Source: Strongylocentrotus purpuratus (taxonomy: Eukaryota; Echinodermata; Echinoidea; Camarodonta; Strongylocentrotidae). From it: a DNA stretch of 64,000 nucleotides. A model generated the notes under the pieces. The model did no database searches, was not told the DNA's origin, and saw only the letters and a list, made by a program, of their open reading frames with translations. The stretch is from NCBI RefSeq assembly GCF_000002235.5, contig NW_022145611.1:17395633-17459632 (forward strand), in the 5' to 3' direction. The stretch's first letter is position 1, and the number at the start of each line of letters is the position of its first letter. This document shows, in pieces, positions 40,301 through 48,772 of this stretch. A program made the translations under genes and the position numbers.

Positions 40301-43300
40301 TCAAAAAAAAAAAAATAGGAGGCGGCCCCCAAAAAGGAAGCGGGCGGGGACGCCAAACATGTTTATTTTTTTAATGGCCTGAATGGCAAATAAAGTTCTT
40401 GGTGGTTTTAATTTAGGCAGTCTCTATATATCTATTTACACCCCCCGCCCCCCTCTAGAATCCCGCGGATTTCCGCGGGTCCTGCTAGTCTGTATATAAT
40501 CATAGAATATGTTGTAAGTTTATTGTTTATTGTAAAGGTGCGAGTGATTGAAGGAGATAAAATCAATTGTTACTCCTTATATTACAGATCAAATAAAATC
40601 AGGATAAGACAAGCCATGGCTACTTAGACCATCATGCCAAAAGAGAAGGGTTCAAATGCATGTAAAATTGTCTACCCTTCCCCCACCTCCTTGAAAAGTA
40701 GAGAGGGGGTTATCTAATTTACCTGTTAGATGTGAAAGGCTCTGTCCAGCAATGTTCAAGACACAGCTCAGGAAGCAATGGTTCATCAATGTCCTCACAC
40801 ATAGTGGTCATGTTGGTGGTGTTACCTGTGACCGGTGTCCAGGGGTAAGATGATCTGGGGGTCTGGCTGACTCCTGGTGACGAGAAAGGCAGACTGTGTC
40901 CAGGAGAGTAGGATCGACTGTTAGAGAAAGAAGGAGAAAGAGAAAATGAAAAATATGAAAAAGATGAGATCACATTCAATACTACAAATGTCAACCCTTT
41001 CGAGTTATCCATTACTCCAAATGAATTTGAGGCAAATTCTTGAAATGTATGCAGCAATGCAAATACACATTTTCTCAGATTGAATGAAGAATACATTCAG
41101 GACAAAAGTAGCTTAAACAATGAATTCTGATAAGATTAGTTTTGGAAGATGCTTCTACTTCAAAACACAAAAAGTCTGACCATATCTGCATATTAAACCA
41201 GCAGACATATATCTTAACACTACACAAACTACCTTTCAGTACATTCCACAAAAGACTCGGTTGTAAACCCTACAAAGCTGATTTTTGAACATTCAAAATT
41301 GTCTTCATTACACTCACTTCACTCCTGAATGAGACAGAGCGGGACTCTGCCCTCTGGAGGCCAGGTGAGGCGAGGCCAGGGTACGGGCGTAACCTCTGAA
41401 CCCCGGTGCGGGTGACATGGCCGGCGAAACGCTGCACATGCTGAGGCGTGACTGGGCACTCATGCTGAGACCAGCCAGGAGGCTGGCTGTGGAGCTGGTG
41501 CTGTGGTGCTTGGGCGTGGCACCCAGACCAGTGGTGTTGGCCATGGAGGAGTGGAGAGAGAGAGATCCACTGAGGACGTCCAGCAGCTTGACTGCTGTGT
41601 TTGCCTCCTGAATTTAATAGGCAGACAATGGTATTCATGACAATAATCCATTTATATCTACAGACATCCTAACACCAAATAGAACAGCATACACATCACT
41701 TTACTTTTTTTTATTTCTTAAATTAAATTGGAGGTTTTATTATAGTTTCGTCACAGCGACTGGATGAATTGTGAAATATTACATATCTCAGAATTCAAAT
41801 ATAAGCAATTGCCAGATATATCATAAGTTGACGATGACGGATTTAATGAAAACATTAGATCTTTTTAAGTCAACTATCGAAGTGTACCAGAAACATGCAG
41901 CATGAATTTTAATATAAGAGAATTTGGTGTATTTTTGTAACTTCTTACCAAGATATATGTGAACATGAAAGAAAGTAACATGATAATAGTGTGAGAAAAA
42001 AGTTGCAAAACGTTCAGACCTCTTCTTTCACTTTTCTCAATGCCCAGACCGAGTGAACTCCGATTGACCGGTCAAAGGTCATGACCAGGGAGGGTTTCTG
42101 ACTAGTGAAGACAATCTGTTGCATAGGGTCTGTGACAAAACTGACTCTTGTGTTTCCACTGCCTAAGGTAGAAAGAGAAAAAAAGAATGAAATACATATT
42201 GAATTTTAGAATATTTTCCAGTCTCATTTTTCTGAAAACATAACATTTTCTTGACAAAGTTTACAGTAGGCATCATGACATTAACAAATCCTGTGCAGCA
42301 ACTAAAGGTAGCATGTACACATCTATACTTTTCATCAAAATGTTCTTGAATTAAGGAATTTGATGATAAGAAATTACACAAAACTGGAAGCATAACTTAC
42401 TTCCATTTCTGCACAGCACTGGGGTAGGTTCATCTAAGGGATGTAACAGACTGAACAAAGTTGGTAGCTTCTCTTTCTCCCTGAAAATGTAAAGAAAATA
42501 AAACCATGACAAATCAAAATGGAATAATAATCCATAATCACATTATGTCTATTGAAACACACTAAGCCATTAACTGTAGGTAAAGTGTAACTAGTTAAAG
42601 CCTTTCTAGCTCTAATCAATAAAACTAATGAAGAATCAATGTAAAAATAATTATACCAAGTAGAATACTTTTCCCCATTAACAAAAAAGGCAAATAATTA
42701 AATCAACGAGAAAACGTACAGTATTATAACTATTCAGAGAGAATTCAAGAATCATTCTTCAATAGTCATCTCCTTTCATAGATAAATTGAATAGGGTTTA
42801 AACAGGTTTCTTTTAGGTTTTTTTTTGGTTATCTATATTTCTCTTTTTTTTGGTGGGGGGGGGGGGGGGTGAGAGGTATTATGAAATATGGTGATGAAAT
42901 TACATGTTATCTTTTTGGGTGGACATGATTAAGTGTTGAATCAATTAACAAGAGCAATTATTTCCAGCCAACTACAGAAAAGGAAACTGATATAACAACA
43001 TACCGTTTACTATAGACTGAGGATAGTTCTGTTTGAGATACAGCTTGTTCCAGTAACATACCTCCATCTACTATCCATGTTCTTGAGACCTAGTCAACAA
43101 ACAAGATCATGCAAATTTAAGAAAATTAATTATCAGCTAATATCACAAGAAATATACAGCTAACAACTGAAGAATAAGTCAAGAATAAAAGGAGGACTGG
43201 TTGATTAAAGGCCTTTGTTGGATATTTTTAGATGTAAGCTTTAATATGTCACATCCTCAAGAAACATGAATTTGGGACAAATACATTTTTCACATACTTA

Positions 43301-46300
43301 AAACAAATTACAAAACTTGGTAAAGGTATGAATAATATACTTTTATAAACTGTACATGTAGCAACAGAATGGCAGTGGGATTATGAATGACCAACAGCCT
43401 AGCTTCACTGAAGATCCCTTGCTATAAATACACAGCTACAACTGGTTACAAGGCTAAAAAATTTGGCAATCAAGAATTTACCAAAACACTTAAAGATGAC
43501 TTGATATCATGAAAACTGTTTGGGAACGAATCTTCAACACTATCTATTTCTTGAAAATAGAAAAGGATTCCAACAAAATGAAAAGTCACATTTGTTCTAG
43601 TTGATCAGAAATTCCTATTTCAACTTTAAGTGTCACTGTGAAACATGTGTAATAGAATCAAGGAGATCACAGAGTGTACTGAGCGAGGCGGGAAGATTCG
43701 CCGGCAATTCGCTCGAAGATGTCGTTGACGAAGCTGTTCATGATGACCATGGCCCGACTGGAGATGCCGGTATCTGGATGAACCTGCTTGAGGACTTTGT
43801 AGATGTAGATTCCATAACTCTCCTTCCTTTTCCTGTTGTTACATTCTGAACTTCGCTTCCGATTTATTCTAAACTCATCAACAACAACACGGAGCAGAGT
43901 AGGTTAGATGATTGTGTTATGATGTATGAAAGGAACTTACTTGGAATGGGAGTGAGGCAACAAACTTCTCCCCAGCTTCTGTGAAGACGGTGATGCTAGT
44001 GGGATGTGTGATGCTGATACCAAGAACATCCTCTTCTGGTTTGTTAAAGATTTTTTTTTTTTAAAGCAACAGAATTCTATTATTAGTGTTGAAAACAACA
44101 TAAAAGTGGGTCAAATGAAGGGGTGTATTACAGTCCAACCTGCCATAGAGGTCATCTCTCTGTAAAGGCCACTGTTCTGTAGGGGGTCATATAAAATGCT
44201 CCCCTTTAAGATAGGAACCAATATAAGTGTCCATCTTTCTGTTTCCCATAGCTGGTCATTATAGACAGGTTTGACTCTACATATCCCCTATTATAACAGT
44301 TCAATTTGACACACATGGCCATTTTAAAGTTGTATGACAAACAGGGTCTATCCTCACAGACTAGCTGCAAATAGAGCTATTCCTTGATTTCTTGATAATT
44401 GATGCGCGACTTTGTGCATACAAAACACACAAAGGAAATGAAAATAGAAAGAAATTAAAATAGGAAAACAGACATATATCAATATGCATATTCTTTTTTG
44501 TCTTCTTCTTTATCTTACCTTGTTCATTCTCACCCAGGGTAGATTTGCCTACATCTGTCGGCTCAAGTCTTTGCATTCGAAACCGACTCCATTCAACCTA
44601 TGACAAAAAGTAATATTTTGTCTTGAAATCTTTTCAATCCTCAATTTAACTACATTGGTATCAAACAAATCAAATTCAGAAACTCATTACCGGTAGACAC
44701 CCGTACTACTAGAGATTTGATTACAAAGAAAATAATTGGTTTCATTAAAGGCAAAATCAATGAAGAAAAATAAAAGGTCAGTGAAATTTAGAGGAAAAAC
44801 AGCCTGATGCCAATGGTCAAGAAATCGATCTAATGCAACCATATGCACCAAAATGTAACCCTAAACATATGATTTCAAATCTTCAAGATTGCTGCTGAAA
44901 ATAAGTTTGAGTAACAAAATATAATTAGGGGGATACATAATTTTTTAAACTGATTATTATGTGCATACAATTACAACCTTAAATAATATTCAGTAAGCCT
45001 GTAAGCAAACAAACCTGCTGTACTGATTCTTGGAGAGTGAAGGTTTTTTTAACAGAGCTTGTTGAGTATCCACATCCCTTGCTCCACACTACAACCCGAT
45101 CTTTGAAATAAAGCTCTTCATCACAATCCTCGGCATCGGCACACTCTCTTATCTGCCAAAATTCTTTCTGAAATGAAAAACAAAACAAAAAGAGGATTGT
45201 CAGTATTGAAATGACTTTCTAAGACTCCCTCTGCTCCCATAAAATCAATGTTCTTTCAGTGTAATGTCTATGTATCATGGACAGACACTTTACCTAAGGG
45301 CCCCCAATTGAGATGCCCTTGAAATAATGCAATTAATTGAAAATCATGGATCATTCTTTCCCAATACTAGTGGAAATGAAACACAGTGTAAGAAATGTAA
45401 ATATTGCCAATTTGGGTGAAAAGCATATTATTTTGGCCCTATCCTAGTATTATCCCTCTCCTCATTGTATTCACATCATGGTCCTGGGGTCTGCTCGCTA
45501 TTTATTAAGGGCCGCTATTCATAAAGGATCGCTATTCATTATGTCGCGCGTTATGGATAGCAGTCCTTATGGATAGGTGCTTTACCTCTGGACCCTCTCT
45601 AATGGAGACATCCTTGAATGCAGCCAGGGGGACGTCATGGTCAGAGACAATGTCCTTCTGCTGAGGCAAGCTGTCTTGGCCAGGATGATGGCTGGAGATG
45701 GAGCGACCAAACGGAACGTAGGCACGAGGCTCACTGGCCGCTATCATGACCTAGGCGAGGAGAAAATATGCATGGAAATGTTAATGGTGAAGCCAGACTG
45801 GATAGAGTATGGAAGAACAAGCGTTTCTGCTCCCCATAGGAATAGGATACCTGATGCAGAACTGAGCCAGACAAACTTACCAAGAAGACACCCAACTACA
45901 AAAGGAAGAAAATGAAATTGAACTGGAAGCCCGACTGCTGAGAACACAGCATTCTTCCAGAATCTCGGGTAAAGGTAAAGGTAAAGTTCACCCTGAAAAC
46001 AACTTGGTTTTAATAATTAAAAAAAAGAAAATGAGAGAGTGAAAAGTGAAAAATGTAAATTCATTTAGTTTCTTGAAAGAAATGTACACAAAGCTTCTGG
46101 AATATTTGGGAATTACAGGCCAACACCTACATCCTGAGCTTGATGAAGATATTTGTATGTAATCCAAAAGAAATTAAACCGTTTTATCAGCTGATCAGAG
46201 GAGAATAGATGCTCCTGCAGCAATATCTATCCAAAATTATTATTGTTCAACAAAGTAATTTGGGGGGACTTTCATTTCTTACAAGTTTTAAACCATTCAA

Positions 46301-46639
46301 GTCATATGGCCATGACTTTAAAAATTAACACACGGTATCTGAATGATATATTTTAAACACTCGCCAAGTTAAATGGAGTTTTTACAGGTCTGCAAAAGGG
46401 ACTTAAACTTAGTCTACTCAAGTTTACTGCCTTCACCAATTATCCTTGCCAGGTAGACCCTACACAAACTTCATGATGTGGGCCTGAGCAATTTAAGTAG
46501 ATCTATTATGATCATACGCTGGAGGCCTTCCCATTTTTGTTTACATTCATACCTCGTCTTCCAGCTTTCCCTCCAACTCAACAGTCTCACAAGAATTTGA
46601 AATAGATAATTCGAGTTTTTTCAATGGTGGAGCTGACAT
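12948..46639 (-). CDS. ANAPC1: Anaphase-promoting complex subunit 1, complete gene, 47 coding exons
   Basis: APC1 is the largest scaffold of the APC/C, the nuclear and cytoplasmic E3 ubiquitin ligase that targets securin and cyclins for destruction. I traced every coding exon by frame, GT-AG borders and alignment to the remembered human protein. The joined CDS is 5,982 nt (1,993 residues plus stop; human is 1,944), with no frame break. Order: N-terminal beta-propeller region (about 30-600) with a long Ser-rich loop (about 290-455), helical middle, proteasome/cyclosome (PC) repeats from about residue 1200, and C-terminal region to 1993. Diagnostic blocks include [32 protein letters not shown]-like [34 protein letters not shown] and [10 protein letters not shown]. 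Start is ATG 46639-46637; the neighbouring V-M-I-A-A segment matches the human T-M-I-A-A. The last 30 residues differ from human and lie in a repeat array. Exons are listed in the four block entries. Confidence 0.97.
13763..13915 (+). mobile_element. tRNA-derived SINE-like remnant
   Basis: A box-A-like TGGTCAAGTGG is followed about 35 bp on by ATCACGAGGTCTGC, a decayed box B, then CCTTTGGCAAGACATTAAT and an ACTTCCT block as seen in the clearer SINE at 60.6 kb. It has no coding potential and lies in an ANAPC1 intron. Confidence 0.4.
13969..14222. mobile_element. MITE-like element, short terminal inverted repeats
   Basis: The left end TCAGGACTGTCAACCCT and the right end AGTTGACAGCCCTGA form an imperfect inverted repeat of about 15 bp, with similar TTCTT sequence outside each end. 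The 250-bp body is GC-richer than its surroundings and noncoding. Confidence 0.5.
15216..15345 (+). mobile_element. 3' tail of a SINE or LINE
   Basis: The segment ends in GAGCGCTATATAAA followed by TATTATTATTGTTATT. The same GCGC...TATAA plus (ATT)n tail ends the LINE at 26.9 kb and the SINE at 19.5 kb in this window. Only the 3' part is recognisable. Confidence 0.45.
15623..15882. mobile_element. Inverted-repeat element, family ACATGCCAAC, copy 1
   Basis: ACATACCTGCCAACATTTG at the left pairs with GGTTGGCAGGTATGC at the right. Inside are AT-rich blocks and a (CA)n microsatellite (about 15767-15799). Copy 2 is at 57191-57388; a fragment with the right end only may lie near 52085. Confidence 0.6.
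16595..16872. mobile_element. MITE family A, copy 2 (right end missing)
   Basis: CCAGGGGGTGATTCACAAAG and the following 250 bp match the copy at 11726, but the match stops at GTTCAACTTAG, before the GTGAAACACCCCC terminus. It stops about 20 bp from the donor of ANAPC1 exon 41. Confidence 0.75.
17549..17758. repeat. 69-bp tandem repeat, three copies
   Basis: CAGGT(C/G)AT.TTTACCTACATG recurs at 17574, 17643 and 17712, a period of 69 bp; the units share TTGGTAACTATGGTAACTAA and AGAACAATTCT. The array starts right next to the acceptor of ANAPC1 exon 40. Confidence 0.8.
19117..26066 (-). CDS. ANAPC1: ANAPC1 exons 27-38: proteasome/cyclosome repeats
   Basis: Exons in transcript order: 25926-26066, 25353-25402, 24805-24989, 24173-24264, 23402-23488, 22771-22898, 22228-22306, 21739-21813, 21135-21211, 20374-20464, 19885-19938, 19117-19173. 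They encode residues 1203-1574. PC-repeat signatures appear as [76 protein letters not shown] and [10 protein letters not shown]; these helical repeats form the toroid that also occurs in proteasome Rpn1 and Rpn2. Exon 30 (24173-24264) is partly duplicated just downstream. In exon 33 the donor could be read one base either way; CTCAGG|GTAAGA keeps frame. Confidence 0.95.
19538..19795 (-). mobile_element. tRNA-derived SINE, reverse orientation
   Basis: Read on the minus strand it has a clear RNA polymerase III box B (GGTTCGAGTCCC), then a body with AAATGGGTACCTGG and a tail GAGCGCTATACTAGAACC ending in (ATT)n. The tRNA-like 5' part with box A is degraded. It lies in the ANAPC1 intron between exons 37 and 38. 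Confidence 0.75.
20046..20312. repeat. Tandem duplication of about 135 bp
   Basis: GTTATCCTAGTGTGAATAC, TTTTCTCC, ATATTTCAAC and AATCATCACCACTTCT occur in the same order twice (from about 20046 and about 20182). The copies differ mainly in A-run lengths and a short insertion. Confidence 0.75.
22529..22707. mobile_element. MITE family B, copy 1
   Basis: ACAGTCAAACCTGC at the left pairs imperfectly with CAGGGTTCACTGTA at the right; internal blocks AAAGACCAC and GTGGTCTTTA also pair. Noncoding, about 180 bp. Copy 2 is at 44131. Confidence 0.65.
23006..23313. mobile_element. MITE family A, copy 3 (right end missing)
   Basis: CCAGGGGGGTGTTTTACAAA and about 300 bp match copies 1 and 2. As in copy 2 the match ends at GTTCAACTTAG, without the right terminus. 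Confidence 0.75.
23870..24165. repeat. GA-rich low-complexity tracts around the duplicated exon piece
   Basis: Purine-rich (GAGA)n sequence occupies 23896-24000 and 24092-24165 and sits on both sides of the duplicated part of exon 30 (24013-24091). Confidence 0.85.
24013..24091 (-). repeat. Exact duplicate of 79 bp of ANAPC1 exon 30 and its donor
   Basis: 24013-24091 is identical over 79 bp to 24166-24244. It contains codons for [20 protein letters not shown] and the donor GGG|GTAAGGA, but not the 5' 20 nt of the exon nor an acceptor. The offset is 153 bp, exactly 51 codons, and the intervening GA tract is open in the exon frame, so use of the second donor (exon 24020-24264) would add 51 residues, mostly Ser-Leu repeats, without a frameshift. 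Confidence 0.9.
26455..26690. repeat. Dispersed repeat with AAAATGGCCGC block, copy 1
   Basis: GGTCCTGCCTTTTTGAAAAA, TTCAAAATGGCCGCTC, TTTTCCCTGACGTC and TTTTTCAAAATGGCTGCC match, in order, a segment at 39855-39985. Both are followed by A/T-rich runs. Noncoding. Confidence 0.7.
26799..35971 (-). CDS. ANAPC1: ANAPC1 exons 13-26: middle region
   Basis: Exons in transcript order: 35822-35971, 35286-35346, 34134-34321, 33736-33801, 33078-33287, 32510-32580, 31624-31712, 30775-30923, 30394-30472, 29655-29950, 28689-28882, 28158-28235, 27692-27781, 26799-26910. They encode residues 592-1202. Conserved blocks: [95 protein letters not shown] and [11 protein letters not shown]. All junctions keep phase. 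Two MITEs of one family sit about 20 bp outside the donors of exons 22 and 19. Confidence 0.95.
26920..27331 (-). mobile_element. 3' end of a CR1/L2/Jockey-type LINE
   Basis: On the minus strand 27331-27083 encodes the last 80 or so residues of a non-LTR retrotransposon ORF2: [36 protein letters not shown] and [10 protein letters not shown] are the family's usual C-terminal blocks. The frame ends at a stop, and a 3' UTR of about 150 bp runs to a microsatellite tail of ATT/AAT units at about 26923-26947. All of the reverse transcriptase proper is missing, as in the usual 5'-truncated copy. It lies in an ANAPC1 intron in the same orientation as the gene. Confidence 0.85.
28318..28452. repeat. 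(GA)n microsatellite
   Basis: A GAGAGA run of about 45 bp at 28332-28371 within a longer purine-rich stretch, in the ANAPC1 intron between exons 23 and 24. Confidence 0.9.
29440..29633. mobile_element. MITE family C, copy 1
   Basis: Ends TTAAAGCCCATTTGTACTA and TAGTGCAGTCGGGCTTTAA are inverted repeats. The body has GGATTAGACCACCCTGTAAG and GATCATGGGGGACCAA. It ends 21 bp from exon 22 of ANAPC1. Confidence 0.85.
30110..30206. repeat. (CTA)n/(CTG)n trinucleotide repeat
   Basis: Runs of CTA then TCTACTACTACTG and (CTG)n; intronic in ANAPC1. Confidence 0.9.
31412..31600. mobile_element. MITE family C, copy 2
   Basis: Matches the copy at 29440 throughout, with ends TTAAAGTCTGTCTG and GTGCAGTGGGGCTTTAA. 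It ends 23 bp from exon 19 of ANAPC1. Just upstream (31210-31390) is a GAT-rich simple repeat. Confidence 0.85.
31877..32243. mobile_element. Near-perfect 366-bp hairpin (fold-back element)
   Basis: The two arms of about 175 bp are reverse complements with only a few mismatches. Outer ends GTGACGTCAT / ATGACGTCAC; centre GGCTCCTAACCATTAGGAGCC near 32051-32071. No coding capacity. High arm identity suggests a recent insertion or arm homogenisation. It lies in the ANAPC1 intron between exons 18 and 19. Confidence 0.92.
33522..33585 (+). promoter_or_regulatory. Tandem histone-type 3' stem-loops with CAAGAAAGA element
   Basis: AGTCCTTTTCAGGACT occurs at 33522-33537 and again at 33570-33585. It is a 6-bp stem with loop TTTC, the form of the histone mRNA 3' stem-loop (GGYYCTTTTCAGRRCC), with A-T instead of G-C as the first pair. 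CAAGAAAGA, the downstream element that pairs with U7 snRNA in sea urchin histone genes, lies 11 nt after the first stem-loop (33549-33557). No histone coding sequence is visible next to it, so this is a stranded 3' flank in an ANAPC1 intron, on the strand opposite the gene. Confidence 0.7.
35076..35232. mobile_element. MITE family D, copy 1 (hairpin)
   Basis: GGGCCCGTTGCATAAAACTT at the left pairs with AAGTTTTATGCAATGGGCCC at the right; arms extend about 65 bp with only a few mismatches and a short centre around 35140-35155. It is 54 bp from ANAPC1 exon 14. Confidence 0.9.
36095..36168. mobile_element. MITE family D, partial copy
   Basis: AAAAGTTTTATGCAACGGGG and the preceding TATGGTAGCTACTATAG resemble the right arm of the element at 35076. 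The left arm is eroded (TTACCATTAATT near 36088). Confidence 0.55.
36615..46639 (-). CDS. ANAPC1: ANAPC1 exons 1-12: N-terminal propeller and Ser-rich loop
   Basis: Exons in transcript order: 46553-46639, 45586-45750, 45015-45167, 44519-44597, 43941-44035, 43014-43090, 42401-42480, 42020-42162, 41318-41607, 40723-40917, 37223-37412, 36615-36833. They encode residues 1-591. Exon 1 encodes 29 residues ([12 protein letters not shown]...) and is longer than the human N terminus. Exons 9-10 encode a Ser/Pro-rich stretch with many SP motifs ([14 protein letters not shown]), matching the loop whose phosphorylation by mitotic kinases is known to open the CDC20 site. Exon 12 holds the conserved LYTGINKVG and MPRPSTPLD. 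Exon 8 uses a weak donor (GTCTGA). The intron between exons 11 and 10 is the largest (3.3 kb) and full of insertions. Confidence 0.95.
37885..38775. other. CpG-dense intronic segment with a 354-bp-spaced direct repeat
   Basis: This part of the 3.3-kb ANAPC1 intron is far richer in CG dinucleotides than its surroundings (GCGGGGGGCGCGAC, GGTGCCATCGTCCGCGGG). About 50 bp around CATCATTATTGCCGCGATTT recur at 38360 and 38714. Short open frames exist on both strands (37939-38130 minus, 37942-38214 plus), but I recognise no product and composition alone could keep them open. It could be a recent insertion, an unmethylated regulatory island, or part of an uncatalogued element. Confidence 0.5.
39405..39778. 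mobile_element. TACGC/GCGTA-rich inverted-repeat element
   Basis: GAGTTGCGTAGTGTTGCGTA near the left end pairs with TACGCCACACTACGGAACTC near the right end. Between and within the arms TACGC or its complement GCGTA occurs about 20 times in 370 bp, so many alternative hairpins are possible. No coding frame. Confidence 0.75.
39850..40365. repeat. Dispersed repeat copy 2 plus three GGCGGCCCCCAAAAAGGAAG units
   Basis: 39855-39985 matches the repeat at 26455. It is followed by three units of roughly 100-120 bp carrying GGAGGCGGCCCCCAAAAAGG and GGGGACGC (from about 40098, 40218 and 40317), separated by long A/T homopolymers. Confidence 0.75.
43667..43834 (-). pseudogene. Truncated histone H2B fragment
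   Basis: On the minus strand an uninterrupted frame gives [20 protein letters not shown], then [20 protein letters not shown] and [13 protein letters not shown], that is the H2B region from just before alpha-1 to the end of the long alpha-2 helix (about 53 residues). It then leaves the family at TLSTOP; the rest (NKxST.. to the C-terminal KYTSSK) and the N-terminal tail with its ATG are missing. The match is to replication-type echinoderm H2B with no internal stop or frameshift, so the insertion is probably young. It lies in the ANAPC1 intron between exons 5 and 6 in the same orientation, without good splice borders, so it is not expected to be an exon. Confidence 0.88.
44131..44282. mobile_element. 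MITE family B, copy 2
   Basis: ACAGTCCAACCTGCCATAG at the left pairs with ATAGACAGGTTTGACTCTAC at the right. About 150 bp, noncoding, in an ANAPC1 intron. Confidence 0.65.
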
Positions 46640-46810
46640 CAACTCTGGAGAAGAAATCTAAATATTGCCGCGTTTGGTCTACGACCACTTTCCAACTCGC
46701 CGTAAGCTATCCTGGATTGTCGCCATCTACGTTCAAGCATTGACATTAGCGTTGTTGATCGAGAAGCGAGCGGTATCAATAAATTACCGGATAGAGGACT
46801 TAAAGGTACG
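46640..46810 (-). promoter_or_regulatory. ANAPC1: ANAPC1 5' UTR and promoter region
   Basis: Immediately upstream of the start ATG the sequence becomes CpG-richer (TTGCCGCG, CTCGCCG, GAGAAGCGAGCGG) with no TATA box, as is usual for housekeeping genes. On the plus strand TTAAAG|GTACGT at 46801-46811 is a good donor, so a divergent noncoding first exon is possible. Transcript starts are not defined by the sequence alone. Confidence 0.5.
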
Positions 46811-47477
46811 TTAATTTAATCTTTTTACCATAATCAAACAATATTAAGGAGATCGCATGATATCCAAGTGTGTATGATTACATTTGAAATGCTCTTGATG
46901 AATTTGAAAGCTTTCTATTGTCAGTATTTCATGTTTAGGCTCGGTAAGTGTTGTGTTTGCGACCTTCATCTGTTCCACATGTGTATTATTGATGGGGAGG
47001 TCCCTAGCTGAAGTGCTCAGTGAGGACGCGATGCTGTCTGAGTGTACAGAACCAATGCAATAATTGCACTGTCTGTGCTTCTGTTTGTTGTGTGAGCGTG
47101 GGGGTTGAGTGCATCGCCACTGCACTGTGCAGTGGCTTGTGTAGCGCTAGCTTGCTCCCGAGAGCCAGGCCACTGTAGTTGATATGATTTATATACTATA
47201 GATTTATTAGTGGGTAACATTAAACAGAATATTTTTGTCTATGTGAGAGTGTCCTCTGCGACTACATGCATGATGAATGATGAACAAAGAAACACAAACG
47301 TGACAATAAAAGTGTGTTGGTTGATGGGCCCCGAGTCTGAGATGTCTGGATGTACAAAATGGATTTATCATCATCCATGTAGATGTAGACTCTATGATGT
47401 AAAATTATTAAGAAAAGGTGTTGTAGCATTAAGAGTGATTAATTAAAAAATAATAATACTAATGGGGGAGTAACGCC
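46811..47477. other. Spacer upstream of ANAPC1
   Basis: No supported coding sequence. A minus-strand AATAAA lies at 47199-47204 and would serve as poly(A) signal for the candidate gene ending at 47478. Confidence 0.4.
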
Positions 47478-48772
47478 TTAATCTTCATCATCATCATCGT
47501 CATCATCGGAGTGAGGTAATCCTGGCTGTAGATGTCCCGATAGTCTTCCAACATATAAGTTTAATTGACAGTTTGCGACTTAAAAATAAATATGTGTAAT
47601 GTGTGTACTGTAGTCTGTAGACTTGTTAAAAATTTAAGTGCTTTGAGTTTGAGTATGACTAATTAAGAACATTTCCCATTGTTGATGAAAGCAAGAAAAG
47701 CAGTGAAATATTTGTATAAGATAATTATTTATCTTTTTAGGCATATTGATAGTGTTTAAGAAAAAGAAATCTTGCAATTTTGCACATTCCAACAAACAGA
47801 TCACAATTTATTTGTTCTCATTTTTAAGAAAGGAAATAATTGGGTTGTACTAAAAGCAGAAAAAATGGTTAAATTGATCAGTGAAAGTTTAAGAAAAAAA
47901 TCTAATGAAAAATAAGAAGGTTATCGATTTTCAAAATCGTAATCAAATAAAGAGCATGAGACATCCTTGTGAAATATCTATTGAGCACCACTCCTGATCC
48001 TGTTTGCTTTGTACTGAAAATTGTATACATTCCATTTCAGTGAATGTTTTTCATAGAGAGGGTATCAAGGACACATAAAATTTGTTCTTATGAAAAGAAA
48101 ATGATATCTATATGTATGAAATTTTGAGTAAAAACAAATGTGAGTTGTGCTAAAATGGTAAAGTTCACAGTTGCATTTGATCAAATGAAAGTTTAAAAAT
48201 CCATCACTTTCTTTTCCATTCTCTGATTTTCCTCAACCTTCCTTACTGACCGACTTCCCTAATTTTTATTTTCAGAAAAAATTCCCCCCCCCCCCCCATT
48301 ATTGGGAGATTTCTCCATACAAAATCAGCTATCAAACTTAAAAAGCTTACTTACAAGCATTTATGCTTTCTTAGCAGTCAGGTAAAATAACCACAACCAC
48401 AACAATTACCAATTTAAAAGGTAATTCTCTATGTACATGTTTTCCTGAGACTTGCCCTAATTTTCTCTAATATTTTCTCTAATATTTGATGAACATTGCT
48501 AATCAAGCCGAAAGTATCACATTGCAGATTTTAAAGATTTTTAAAGTAAATACACTTCAGGTTTCTTTCTGCATATAAATTTGTTGGAAAAAAACACATA
48601 AATTTACCCATGACTATGATGATAGCTTGAGATTCTGAAACAGCTCCCTCACTTGGCCATTTCTCTACAAGTGCAATTTTTATGTGAACATTTGGTGTAT
48701 TATGGCATGTGGACCTACTCGAGCTATCCAGGGTAGCTATTCTAAATATAAATTTCTTTTCTTGCACTCTTA
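47478..48772 (-). CDS. Unidentified gene, last two exons (candidate)
   Basis: Two minus-strand exons fit each other. Exon 48608-48772 (acceptor CTGCAG, donor ATGG|GTAAAT, 165 nt) is open in one frame: FIFRIATLDSSSR, NTPNVHIKIALVEKWPSEG, SESQAIIIVM. It ends in phase 1. Exon 47478-47578 starts after TATTTTTAAG in phase 1 and reads ANCQLNLYVGRLSGHLQPG followed by an acidic tail SDDDDDDDED and TAA. A minus-strand AATAAA follows about 275 bp later. The amphipathic, codon-like first exon and the acidic terminus look like real protein, but I do not recognise the family and found no upstream exons up to 54.7 kb. It may be a gene with a long upstream intron, a decayed gene, or chance. Confidence 0.35.

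Noticed and set aside
45950-46000. Extra 5' exon of ANAPC1 at GGTAAAGGTAAAGGTAAAG
   Set aside because: Just a short GGTAAA tandem repeat; exon 1 (46553-46639) joins exon 2 in phase without it.
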